Source of the DNA: Nemertoderma westbladi
Taxonomy: Eukaryota > Xenacoelomorpha > Nemertodermatida > Nemertodermatidae
Assembly: GCA_032718475.1 (NCBI GenBank)
Contig: JAUCBJ010005063.1
Span: 1 to 22,903, forward strand
DNA length: 22,903 bases
Direction of reading: 5' to 3'
Below the pieces are notes generated by a model. The model searched no databases, was not told the origin of the DNA, and saw only the letters and a list, made by a program, of their open reading frames with translations. The position numbers were made by a program, and so were the translations under genes. Positions 1 to 9,092 of this stretch are shown here, piece by piece. The stretch's first letter is position 1, and the number at the start of each line of letters is the position of its first letter.

Positions 1-572
1 CTTTACAGTAGGTTTCAGAGTATTTTAGCGTATGGGGGAAAAACTGGGTTGCGGGGCGAAGGGCCAGTTACATCCCACAGAAGCTTTTACACACAGGCAA
101 ATGAATTGATGTCTGTTGAGATGTATTGAAGGAGCACTATTCCTTCTACTAGACTACTACAGTTAGGCCATGTCCTTGTGTGCTAGCCTAGGCACTGGCT
201 TGGTCAATGACTTTAGCTTGGGTTGGCTAATGTACAACTTCAAGAAATATTATTGGGCACGGCTGCCCTTGTCATGCCTTAGGCTCTATGGGGGAGAATG
301 GAATCAGCGTATGAATTTAAAATGTTAATTATGTTTAAATCAATGAAAAATACATTTATTAACGCAAATCACTTGAAAAAATAAAAAACTATAATGGAAT
401 GGGGTACATGGATTCCAGATATCTAATTTCTGTGCAAAATAACTTTAATCGTATGGTGTTAAATAGTTAATTTCCATGGAAAGACCGTTCAAAATGACTC
501 AACCATACAATTTAGCTGAAGATATTAATTTAGATTATGGCTTCCGCCGACATTTATGGCTTCCGACACACA
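1..572. other. Left flank, no gene seen
   Basis: I see no convincing reading frame, splice structure or repeat here. It is AT-rich non-coding sequence ending in a CA-rich stretch that runs into the C homopolymer. Confidence 0.5.
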
Positions 573-600
573 CCCCCCCCCCCCCCCCCCCCCCCCCCCC
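573..600. repeat. 28-base C homopolymer flanked by CA repeats
   Basis: An uninterrupted run of 28 C is bordered on the left by ACACACA and on the right by ACCACACACACA. It is a compound microsatellite, and its true length is uncertain because such runs are error-prone in sequencing. Confidence 0.9.
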
Positions 601-683
601 ACCACACACACAGACTTTTGAAAAACGGCCATAGTATAATTATATCAGTTCGCTGATGGCTCGCCATTCGTGTCTCGTCCCAC

Positions 684-975
684 AAACCAGTATATGTAGT
701 CCTACCCTTCTTAGGAGTTACTTCTACTTTACTTCAAAAGCGATTAAGAATTTTAACAAGTGCCTTTCCACAGTGCGATTTTAAATTCATTTTTAAGCCT
801 GATTGTAGGTTGTCTGATCTTTTAAAGACCTACTGCCAGTCTCATTACGCTCACTCACCCTTTATAAATTCACATGTGGTAGCTGTTCTGCTACCTACAT
901 TGGCAAGTCAAAACGCCACTTTAAGGTGAGAGTATATGAGCACTTGGCTAAGTCGGTCCGGGCAGAGAAACCTGT
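684..975 (+). pseudogene. Penelope-like element (copy 1), C-terminal region, 5' half
   Basis: The first part (684 to about 870) reads as the region before the endonuclease of PLE polyproteins, with FKFIFKP and RLSDLLK. A frameshift near 860 moves to a frame giving YKFTCGSC, then ATYIGKSKRHF and RVYEHL. That is the Cys-pair and YIG half of a GIY-YIG nuclease as found in PLEs. The RT is absent, so this is a 5'-truncated copy, which is common for PLEs. The frame runs into the target duplication CCTGT at 971-975 and resumes after the Ty3 element at 6291. The gene is dead: it is frameshifted, truncated and interrupted. Confidence 0.8.
971..975. repeat. Target-site duplication (left) of the Ty3/gypsy element
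   Basis: CCTGT immediately precedes the 5' LTR and recurs immediately after the 3' LTR at 6286-6290. Removing the element and one copy restores the PLE reading frame, so both boundaries are supported independently. Confidence 0.93.
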
Positions 976-1312
976 TGATGGGTTATGTGCTATGCTATAT
1001 TAATATTTGGTCACAACAGTAGTAGAGTAAATCAATATTGTGTGTGCATTACCAATAAACTCAAGTAAGCAAATTACATCCCACTTCCTACAATGGGATA
1101 ATTCAGCTGGTATTATATTAAAGTGATACGTTAAATGGTGGTGGTTGAAAAGATTAATATATAACATATATTGTTGTAATTGTATGGTTATTCATTATGT
1201 CCAGTTTCCAGTTGTAACTTAAATTTAAAGATTAAAATTATATTAATAATATGCATTAAAAGTTTATACTTTAATTATTTTGTCCCTGTGGATAATTACC
1301 GCAAATATATCA
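976..1312 (+). repeat. 5' LTR of the Ty3/gypsy element
   Basis: The 337-bp repeat begins TGATGGG and ends ATATCA (TG...CA). By eye it differs from the 3' LTR by about five substitutions and one 3-bp indel. An AATAAA at 1054-1059 is a candidate polyadenylation signal. Confidence 0.93.
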
Positions 1313-1323
1313 TGGCGCAGTGT
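1313..1323 (+). other. Primer-binding site of the Ty3/gypsy element
   Basis: TGGCGCAGTGT follows the CA end of the LTR directly. TGG complements the CCA tail of a tRNA primer; which tRNA is used cannot be decided by eye. Confidence 0.7.
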
Positions 1324-1645
1324 ATACAAAACCTAAGTTACGATTGATGGATGGTGTTGTTACCAATGGTTCCGTTCTCTGAGATGTTACAGGATTTCCA
1401 AGGGCCGTTCGTATTCGCTTACAAACTGCGCATCACAGTTGCTGGTCTCGGGTTAAGATGACTCCACATACAATCGTTTGGTGAGGTGGATCTAACAAAT
1501 GACTTTCGGACTATAAGGTAACTCTGTCTCTACTGTATAACGCAGACTCAATTATTTATATTGTTGTGCTTACAGTACTATGATCTTGCTATTTGAGTTC
1601 ATAATTTCACAAGTAATTTGTTCTTTGACTCAAGATCGCTATAAA

Positions 1646-2319
1646 ATGTCTGACATTGCAAGTTTGAAAAAATCGTTAGCAAATAACCGTCGAAATTTTT
1701 CTCGAATGGCAAACACTTGTCAAATTGCTACCCAACAACAAGACGTGTTGCCTCAGGATATTTTGCGTTTGAGAGCAAATGCATCTTGAATGCAGACATA
1801 CCTGGAGAGAATATCTTCTTTAATAGAAGATTATTAAAGATAATTATTTTATTACCAGATGGAGAAATTGAGAAATTTTCTGACGCTTCTGAGGATGACA
1901 CCTCTGATAAAATTGCAACACTCAACCATATATCACAATTTATTGATTCGTTATCAATTACCCCTGAGACTACCCGAGAACCGGCATCTAGGCAATCGAG
2001 TGCATCTGGGACACAAAGCACTATTGCAAAAACCGCAGCTACTCATGCACCGAAACCTTATGGACGCGACATAACATTGAATGAATTTCATGAGTGGCGC
2101 GAAACTTGGAATGATTATGTAACCCTTGTTTGTACACCTGTATGAATTGCCACGAGGTGAACAATGTGCAGCACTGCGGCATTGCTTAAGCCAAGAAGTT
2201 AAGGATGTATTAAACTATGCCGTCACTGTCTATCTGATGAGGAAATTCGTAGGAAATTAATGGCTATCCGTCCATATCCTGACCTTGAGGAGGTTATTGC
2301 CTTTTGCCGCCGTGAATAG
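1646..2319 (+). pseudogene. Ty3/gypsy gag, broken
   Basis: This is the capsid part of the retrotransposon polyprotein, which would form the cytoplasmic particle. I place the start at the ATG at 1646 (MSDIASLKKSL), about 330 bases after the primer site. The frame shifts near 1787, near 2140 and again near 2220, and a TAG at 2317-2319 interrupts it. A capsid-like stretch (FHEWRETWNDYV) lies just before 2145. The TAG sits where a single C-to-T change from a Gln codon would produce it. Gag is poorly conserved, so identity rests mainly on position between the PBS and the zinc knuckles. Confidence 0.7.
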
Positions 2320-3075
2320 GCAGCAATTGCTAATGCATCAGCAAGTAGTGCTGTTGTCAATAAAATAAATCCAGATGGAAATCGAGGGTGGTCATTAACT
2401 CAAAAACGATATAAATGGAAACAGAGAAACGCCAGCAAACACCGCTCTCAGTCTCGTGACCGACAATGCCAGAAATGTGGTCGGTACCGGCATTCAGCGG
2501 CCACTGAATGCCCAGCTAAGACATCCACATGTACTATTTGTGGGAAATATGGCCATTGGGCTCCTTGTTGTTACCATAAGGGTAAGAAACAAGGATACTC
2601 GAAAGATACAAGTGCAGGGGCAGTCACTGTGTGTAAAGCAGCAACCTTGGAGTGCAACCCCCCACATGTTATTGTGTCTGTTAGGTATAAATCACAGACC
2701 AAGGATTTTCGTGCAACGCCAGATACTGGTGCTGGTGTAACAATTGTGTCAAAAAGTAAATTTCTCGGACTAGGTTTGTCTAAAGACATGCTGGAAAATT
2801 GTGAGATAAAACTTTTTGCTGCAAATGGAGGTAATTTAAATGTCTTAGGAAAGATATATCTTTGCGTTCAATATTGCAAGTTGTCTGCCACAACTGATGT
2901 TTATATAGAATCTGATGCTACTGATGTCCTTTTAGATTGGAATCTTTGCAGAAATTTAGGTATTGTTCCTAAGGATTATCCTTCGCAAATAACGAGAATT
3001 CCTTGTATGATAAATACAGCAAACATTGCCTTTCCTCATACTACTAATATTGATCAAATTAAGGATGCTTATTAA
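2320..3075 (+). pseudogene. Ty3/gypsy nucleocapsid zinc knuckles and aspartic protease
   Basis: The frame is open from the TAG at 2317 to the stop at 3073. Two CCHC zinc knuckles (around 2467-2580, CQKC...H...C and CTIC...GHW..C) bind RNA in the nucleocapsid. The retropepsin active-site triad follows as D-T-G-A at 2722-2733 inside ATPDTGAGVTIV, and DVLLDWNL near 2920 resembles the second conserved protease strand. This is the best preserved part of the first half of the element. A frame change at about 3072 separates it from RT, and it is fused to broken gag upstream. Confidence 0.85.
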
Positions 3076-3089
3076 AGGAATTTTCTGAT

Positions 3090-4555
3090 ATGATCATTGA
3101 TCCCTCTGTAGCTTCGGTAAATGTTCTCAAACTGATGGTTGGTGATCCCATGCGGATTCATATGAGACAGGGGGCTGTGCCTTTTACTTTATCGACGGCA
3201 CGTCAAATAGCTCTTCCTCTGCGTGATAAGGCTAAAATAGAGGTAGAGAAAATGATAAAAACTGGTGTTATTGAAAGAGTTGGAGATGAACCATCAACCT
3301 GGTGCCACCCAATGGTTGCTACTCCGAAGCCAAACAATGGAGTTAGAATTTGCGTCGATTTCACACGACTTAATAAATATTGTGATAGACCATTGCATCC
3401 GCAGATGCAATGGTTGCTACTCCGAAGCCAAACAATGGAGTTAGAATTTGCGTCGATTTCACACAACTTAATAAATATTGTGATAGACCATTGCATCCGC
3501 AGATGATACCCAAAGAAGCTGTAGACAATGTGTGTCCTAGTGATTGCTTCTTTTCAACACTAGATGCTTTAAAACGATATTGGCAGGTTGAACTGGATAA
3601 ACGGGACCGACATTATATGACTTTTATTTGTCCTGAAGGTCAGTTTCATTACCTGCGTGCATGGGTCTGTTGTCTACAGGTGATGAATTTAACAGACGTG
3701 GAGACCTAGCACTGGCCGGTGTAGGAAATGTTGTGAAAGTTGTGGATGACTTAATGATCCATACTTCTACTCTGGAAAAACATATTGCATCTGTTAGAAA
3801 AGTGCTTCAGCATTGCCGTGAGAATGGCATAACTCTTAATGCTGATAAGTTTGTTTTCGCGCAGTCAGAGGTAAAATATGCTGGCTATATAGTGGGTGCA
3901 TCTGGCATTAAGGCAGATCCATCTAAGGTATCCGCTATCAAAGAATTTCCACAACCGACTAACATATCAGAACTACAAGCTCATTTTTAGGCCTAGCAAA
4001 TCAATTAGGTCATTTTTCGGTTGAGATTTCAGGTGCTGCTGAACCACTACGACCACTGCTGTCAAAACGAAACATTTATGAATGGAATTAATTGCATTCA
4101 AAAGCATTTCAACGTGTTAAAGATGCCTTGTCGTCACCACCTGTTTTACAATGTTTCGACGTAGCAGCTAGAACCATACTTCAAACAGATGCATCACGTT
4201 TGAAGGGATTAGGTTTCGTTTTACTCCAACAAGATTCAGCAGAAAACATTCATTTAATACAATGTGGCTCCAGATTCATCTCTAATACAGAATCTCGCTA
4301 TGCTACTTGTGAGTTGAAGATGCAAGCTGTAGCTTGGGCAATGAGAAAATGTCGACTATATTTGACAGGATTGGCCAAGTTTGAGCTTTATGTAGACCAT
4401 AAACCACTAATCCCTATTCTAAATGATAAGGGATTGAATGATATTAACAATCCTCGTTTAATGAGATTAAAGGAAAAACTATATCCGTTCTCTTCCATAG
4501 CTGATTGGATCAAGGGTTCACAACATATAATTCCCGATGCACTTTCTAGGGCTCC
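3090..4555 (+). pseudogene. Ty3/gypsy reverse transcriptase and RNase H, broken
   Basis: The RT would copy element RNA into DNA. Visible motifs are the fingers region (GVIERV...PSTWCHPMV), VRICVDFTRLN, FFSTLDALKRYWQVELD with its catalytic Asp, and the V-V-D-D active-site box at 3739-3750. RNase H follows from about 4092, with QTDAS, a Glu-containing ELKMQAVAWA and VDHKPL. Breaks are a 98-bp tandem duplication (3310-3505) that shifts the frame, frameshifts near 3660 and 3984, and a TAA at 4089-4091. The active-site box is intact despite these lesions. Confidence 0.9.
3310..3505 (+). repeat. 98-bp direct tandem duplication within RT
   Basis: Copy one (3310-3407) and copy two (3408-3505) both run from CAATGGTTGCTACTCC to CCGCAGATG and differ at one visible base (ACACGACTT versus ACACAACTT). 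As 98 is not a multiple of three, the second copy shifts the frame. Each encodes the same RT segment around VRICVDFT. Confidence 0.95.
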
Positions 4556-5890
4556 AGTTAGCAGTCCAGAATGTGATGATCAGTTGTTAGCAGAACCTGA
4601 CTTGCTTGATGTAGTGAATATCGCAATGATCCAAATTAATAATGATAACATGGAAGCCCATCCTACTGATCTATCTCTACAGAAATTATGTACAGCCGCC
4701 AATTCTGATCCTATTTATCTTGAGCTAATAAATCTTGTTATCAAAGGATTTCCCAAGGATAGGAAAGATGTTCCTGTAGAGTTACTGCCTTTTTGGAATA
4801 TAAGAGACAAACTGTCAGTTCAGCGTGGGTTAGTTATACTTGGTACTAGAATAGTTGTGCCAGTATCATGTCGTAGGGATGTATTATCATGACGGCATGA
4901 CAGTCACCAAGGTGAAGAAAGGACGAAACGTAGAGCTCGCCAAGCTGTATTTTGACCAGTGATTAATTCTGACATTACAAATTTGGTTTGTTCGTGCTCT
5001 GAGTGCCAACAACGGCATGCTTCACTTCCCGCCGAACCTTTACAAACAAATATAATGGCAACTTATCCTTTTGAAGAAACATCTGCAGATATATTTTATT
5101 ACAGTAAACATGCCTATATGGTATACATTGACCGTCTTTCAGGATGGCCAATTGTTGCAATGTGGAAACATGAACCAAATTCTGATGACATCATCAGGTG
5201 CTTAACACAGTTCTTTTCGGATACAGTTGTTCCCGTTAAATTTCGTTCAGACCAAGGACCTCAATTTCGATCGAAGAAATTTAAGGACTTCATGAATTTG
5301 TGGAATATCAAACATTATATGTCTGCTCCACACTTTCCATCCAGCAATGGGTTGGCTGAAGCTGCTGTACGTAGTATGAAGCACTTAGTTGCAACTACAC
5401 AGGGAGATATTACCCATCCCCGATTTCCATAAAGGGATGCTTGAATACCGCAATACACCTCGCGACTGTGGATTATCTATCACCTGCACAGGTTATTTTT
5501 GGGCAAAGTTTGCGATCACGTGTACCTACTTTGCGCAATGAATTCGACAACCGATAGCAGGAACTAGCAAATATACGTGACAAGAAATCTACACTCAAAA
5601 ACGCCGAAGAAGGGCGACCACTACAACCTCTTTCATCAGGGGATACTGTGTGGGTACAAAACAGAAGGACAAAGAAATGGGATTCAAAAGGTGACATAGT
5701 TGTTGTTGAAGGTAGAAATTATAACATAAAGATGGCAAACGGCAGAGTCCTAAAACGTAATAGACGCCATATTAAAAGATATTACAAGACGGTCCGATTT
5801 AGTGAACCCTTACTCATAGATTCCCCTGAACCAAGCTTAAGGCGTGGAAGTCGTGATAAGAAGCCACCAAACTATTATGGAATAAAATAG
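4556..5890 (+). pseudogene. Ty3/gypsy integrase, broken
   Basis: The integrase inserts element cDNA. An HHCC zinc region begins with two His near 4896 and 4905 and continues in a Cys pair (CSCSEC) near 4990. The catalytic core has Asp at 5088-5090, Asp at 5250-5252 and Glu at 5358-5360. That gives 53 and 35 intervening residues, the canonical D,D-35-E spacing. A basic C-terminal tail (VWVQNRRTKKWDSKGD) runs to the stop at 5890. TGA codons at 4890 and 4953 and a TAG near 5557 interrupt the frame, and it shifts after 5430 and near 5478. All three catalytic residues remain. Confidence 0.9.
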
Positions 5891-5931
5891 AAAAAAAATT
5901 CTTCAGATCTCCAAAATTTTACTATTCTTTG

Positions 5932-5945
5932 CGATCTTGGGGAGG
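5932..5945 (+). other. Polypurine tract before the 3' LTR
   Basis: A purine-rich stretch (GGGGAGG) abuts the TG start of the 3' LTR, the expected position of the plus-strand primer for reverse transcription. Confidence 0.65.
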
Positions 5946-6285
5946 TGATGGGTTATGTGCTATACTATATTAATATTTGGTCACAACATTAGTAGAGTAA
6001 ATCAATATTGTGTGTGCATTACCAATAAACTCAAGTAAGCAAATTACATCCCACTTCCTACAATGGGATAATTCAGCTGGTATTATATTAAAGTGATACA
6101 TTAAATGGTGGTGGTTGAAAAGATTAATATATAACATATATTGTTGTAATTGTATGGTTATTCATTATGTCCAGTTTCCAGTTGTAACTTAAATTTAAAG
6201 ATTAAAATTATATTAATAATAATATGCATTAAAAGTTTATACTTTAATTATTTTGTACCTGCGGATAATTACCGCAAATATATCA
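5946..6285 (+). repeat. 3' LTR of the Ty3/gypsy element
   Basis: This is a 340-bp copy of the 5' LTR with an additional AAT in a TTAATAATAAT stretch and about five substitutions. It ends ATATCA and is followed by the target duplication CCTGT. An AATAAA lies at 6024-6029. Confidence 0.93.
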
Positions 6286-6290
6286 CCTGT
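6286..6290. repeat. Target-site duplication (right) of the Ty3/gypsy element
   Basis: CCTGT is identical to 971-975. The host PLE frame continues immediately afterwards. Confidence 0.93.
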
Positions 6291-6482
6291 CAAACCCCAA
6301 TCATATTCCGCGGTCCGTGATCACTCTATAGAAACGGTCACCCAATCTGCTACACTGACTTTAAACCAATAGGTAGAGCTGCATCTGACTTCGATCTACT
6401 AATCAAAGGGAGTCTGTTAATAACAGAAACCAGACCGACACTTAACATACAGGATACATATTTTCCACTTTATTTGTTTTAG
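6291..6482 (+). pseudogene. Penelope-like element (copy 1), C-terminal region, 3' half
   Basis: This continues the frame interrupted at 975, with SYSAVRDHSIET. A single-base loss near 6340 shifts into GHPICYTDFKPI, then FDLLIKGSLLI, TRPTLN and a terminal FPLYLF followed by TAG at 6480-6482. The His pair, the catalytic-Glu region (replaced here by GSLLI where an acidic residue is usual) and the FPLYLF end are typical of PLE C-termini. The missing acidic residue is a further sign of decay. Together with 684-975 it was one contiguous fragment before the Ty3 insertion. Confidence 0.82.
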
Positions 6483-6830
6483 AATAATTCCTGTATTGTA
6501 GGTTCATACTGTAGGTTTTTTCTAAATAGAGTTTTACTCTACGTCTAGCCTGTTACATTTTTGTATGGTTCTATTTGTACTGCTGGTGTATATTGTAATG
6601 TGCCTACCTCTATATTTACTGTTATCATACTGTATCATTATTGATTCATCCCTTGTTTTTACCAACCTTAGAATTCAGCTTACTTGTTATACCGTGTACT
6701 GGCCTAGTGTACTTTAGTATTTAGAATAATTTGTATTTTGTTTTACATATATTCCATTGATATCCATTGATATTGATTCCAAATGATATTAGTAATATAT
6801 CGAAACGTCTGGTTCAATTTAATTTTTAAT
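6483..6830 (+). other. Probable 3' untranslated tail of PLE copy 1
   Basis: This is AT-rich non-coding sequence following the PLE stop. It contains a hairpin plus GAAAC motif (6785-6806) resembling the end of a hammerhead ribozyme. The element's right boundary is not determined. Confidence 0.4.
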
Positions 6831-7804
6831 CAATTTAATTTTCAATTTAATGTAATTTTTCCTGTTGCACTTGCACTACTATTCATACTCAGAATAGTAT
6901 ATTATTGTAGCTCTAGCCAATCAGGGAGCTAAATGACAGAACACATTTTTCTTTTCTTCACGATCACCATGTCCAAAAATCTGTGGAAAAATGGAGACAA
7001 GAAAGAAGCTAATAGCTTCTTAATAACAATTGGTGGTGTATTATTTTTGATGCTCCACCCACACTGTAGGGCATGCATACGCATGGTGCTTAAAAATTTT
7101 ACTGTTAAGATTTTGCTGTAAAATGTATATGTTTTTTTACATAATTATCAGGGTTTTCTTTCAATGCAATTTAAATGACCGCTTTGCCATTATTGGTTTC
7201 AGAAAAAAAAATCTTCACGATAATTGAAATGTAATAATTGCTGTTATGAACATTTTTATAAGGGTCTTCGATTCGATTCGAGTCGATTAGATTCGAATGG
7301 GGAGTACTTTCAAAACATAAAACCGAAGGGAATGCAATTTTTGAGGGACACTTACTTGGTACGCAAATCAAATATTAATAAATTATTGCTGAAAACTTGG
7401 ATGTTTATTGCAAATTGTTTTATGATTGATTATGATTTCTTTCTGTTTTTATGATTCTGAAAGTAGGCCTCCTTTTATTCTATTTAGCTTTAAAGAGGAA
7501 GAAAAATCAATACAATCAAAATCAAAAAGAAAGGAAAAGGCAAAATTTAGGACAATTATTTTCCCTAAGGCATTGATTGGTAATTTGCCCTATGGCTGGT
7601 GTTTCAAATTAGCATTGACTGTATTTATTTAAAAACTACTAACTTGTTCTAGAAAAGTTTGATTTTTCCGAATAGTAGGGTTTGACAACTTTGTATATTT
7701 CAAAATAATTTCCTGTTACTTTACTTTATTTTTACTATCAACCAATCAATAAGCTATAATAATAATAAGCTAATAAGCATATTAATTCGATAAGTTCATC
7801 AATT
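6831..7804. other. AT-rich interval, no gene seen
   Basis: Short open frames here (for example at 6933, 7224 and 7426) show no domain or coding bias that I recognise. The right end probably belongs to the intron upstream of the FReD exon. A small ATTCGATTCGAGTCGATT cluster near 7268 is the only ordered feature seen. Confidence 0.5.
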
Positions 7805-7805
7805 T

Positions 7806-7824
7806 ATGTTCGTTTATCTCATAG
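7806..7824 (+). other. Intron 3' splice acceptor
   Basis: The pyrimidine-rich stretch TTCGTTTATCTCATAG ends in AG at 7823-7824, just where FReD homology begins. Splicing here would leave a phase-1 intron, with GA completing a Gly codon. Confidence 0.7.
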
Positions 7825-8327
7825 GACCCTGGCAACTGATTCAACGTAGGGTGGATGGGAACCAAGATTTCTACATTGGGTGGTCGTTTTATACAGCGGG
7901 ATTTGGTAATGCCGAATCGAATCTGTGGCTCGGGTTGAACAACATCCACGAACTTACCTTATACGGAACCAAACTGAGAGTGGATCTCTGGTATAATGGG
8001 AATCACGTTTATGCTGATTATACTTCCTTTGTAGTGGAATCATCAACCACCAACTACAAGTTGGTCGTGTCAGGACATAGTGGAACAGTAGGCGACTCTT
8101 TAGGTGGACACAGCGGTGACAGGTTCTCAACCAAAGATCGCGACAATGATTCATACTCTATGAACTGCGCTCAATTGAAGCATGGGGCATGGTGGTATGG
8201 GGCTTGCGCATCATCCAACCTCAATGGGATTTATGGTACAGGAGGCCAGAATGGTCCGTTTTGGTACTCATATGACAATAGCTACCTGCCAGCTGATAAA
8301 GTCGAAATGAGTATTATAGTTGTATAA
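7825..8327 (+). CDS. Fibrinogen-related domain protein, last exon (partial gene)
   Basis: This encodes about 166 residues covering most of a fibrinogen C-terminal globe, as in ficolins, tachylectins, angiopoietins and tenascins. Members are typically secreted and bind acetylated sugars or protein partners. Landmarks in order are PWQLIQRRVDG, FWS-like FYIGWSFYTAGFGN, LWLGLNNIH, LRVDLWYNG, TNYKLVVSGHSGT, FSTKDRDND and WWYGACASSNLNG. DRDND (from 8136) matches the family's calcium-binding loop. Cys codons at 8166 and 8205 would form the conserved C-terminal disulfide across it. The frame is unbroken to TAA at 8325. The N-terminal start of the domain, signal peptide and any collagen or coiled-coil region are not seen upstream in this window. 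It is either the 3' exon of a gene with a long, transposon-filled intron or an orphan exon. Confidence 0.88.
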
Positions 8328-8574
8328 TAATATCATTACTTAAATGATTATTAGATAGTCTTATACAGCCAAGGAATGCCTGCCTGTTCATTATACCTCC
8401 ATACATGAGTGGTCTTAATTTCGGTAATATTCTGTATTTCATGTCACTTATGTAATGAAAGTGTAGATGGCATCGATTTAAGGAAATTTTTGAGGTAAAA
8501 GTAACTCTCTTTATGTTTTAAAAAATTTTAATTGCATGTTCCATGTTATATGTTATATTAGAGCGAAGGGAAGA

Positions 8575-8580
8575 AATAAA
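8575..8580 (+). promoter_or_regulatory. Candidate polyadenylation signal of the FReD gene
   Basis: AATAAA lies about 250 bases after the FReD stop codon, a plausible 3' UTR length. No downstream GU-rich element was confirmed. Confidence 0.5.
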
Positions 8581-8857
8581 ATGGAAATCTCCGATCGAAG
8601 CGCAGAGACTTTAAGATAATCGGAAGATAATCTCTTTAAACTTATATTTATTTATTTATTGGGGGAAACATGGTTCTAATCAGGCCAGGTATTCTAGGTC
8701 ATTGATCAAGAAAACTTGCCACCCCATGCAGCATAAAGGAGGTGCCACCTGTAGCTGCATAGACCCGCTTACTAGGGCAAATCTGGTCCTGTAACTAGGA
8801 CCCCCTTCGTTCTGGGATAAGGACGCCCTTGGTCCTGGATTAAGGACCCATATACTT

Positions 8858-9085
8858 GGCTGCAGGGGTATATGGCCTGGCCAGGCAGATGGTGATCTAC
8901 CAATGGCTGGTCAGGAGTAGAGTGTTCTCATGTCCACTCTGAGTGCACTTCACTGCGACCTGCACCTGGCAGCAGGGGTACAGGGCATGACCCAGCAGAT
9001 GAGCTGCACAGCCAATGGTGGGTCATGTGCGCCAGAGTAGATATGGGTGATATGCCTCATATCTGACTCCACTGCGACACCCACC
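8858..9085 (+). repeat. Two diverged ~110-bp direct repeats in the LINE leader
   Basis: The first unit starts GGCTGCAGGGGTATATGGCC at 8858 and the second GGCAGCAGGGGTACAGGGCA at 8968. Both continue through a CAGATG, a CCAATGG, an AGAGTAGA-like motif and a shared CACTGCGAC near the end. Substitutions and small indels separate them. Confidence 0.75.
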
Positions 9086-9092
9086 CTGTGGA

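Larger units (their letters stand above)
976..6285 (+). mobile_element. Ty3/gypsy LTR retrotransposon, full-length but decayed
   Basis: This is a complete 5.3-kb element. In order it has a 5' LTR, a primer-binding site, gag with two zinc knuckles, an aspartic protease, RT, RNase H, an integrase, a polypurine tract and a 3' LTR. The order protease-RT-RNase H-integrase is diagnostic of Ty3/gypsy (Metaviridae). It is flanked by a 5-bp target duplication. The coding part carries at least five in-frame stops, roughly eight frameshifts and a 98-bp tandem duplication, so it cannot encode a working polyprotein. It lies inside the C-terminal domain of a PLE. No envelope-like frame is seen between the integrase and the 3' LTR. 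Confidence 0.93.

Noticed and set aside
1517-1576. GT...AG intron-like stretch in the Ty3 leader
   Set aside because: At about 60 bases with a weak donor and no branch or coding reason, it cannot be supported.
2229-2245. CTGATGAGG-like hammerhead core in gag
   Set aside because: No GAAA partner with a helix follows; it codes for the gag segment.
6933-7632. Short plus-strand frames of 62-76 codons
   Set aside because: AT-rich, no domains, overlapping in different frames; expected by chance or within an intron.
7806-7824. ATG at 7806 as the start of the FReD protein
   Set aside because: The codons before GPWQL do not match FReD proteins, and a good splice acceptor ends at 7824; starting there would give half a domain.
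7954-8154. Minus-strand frame opposite the FReD exon
   Set aside because: It is a shadow of the conserved plus-strand FReD coding sequence.
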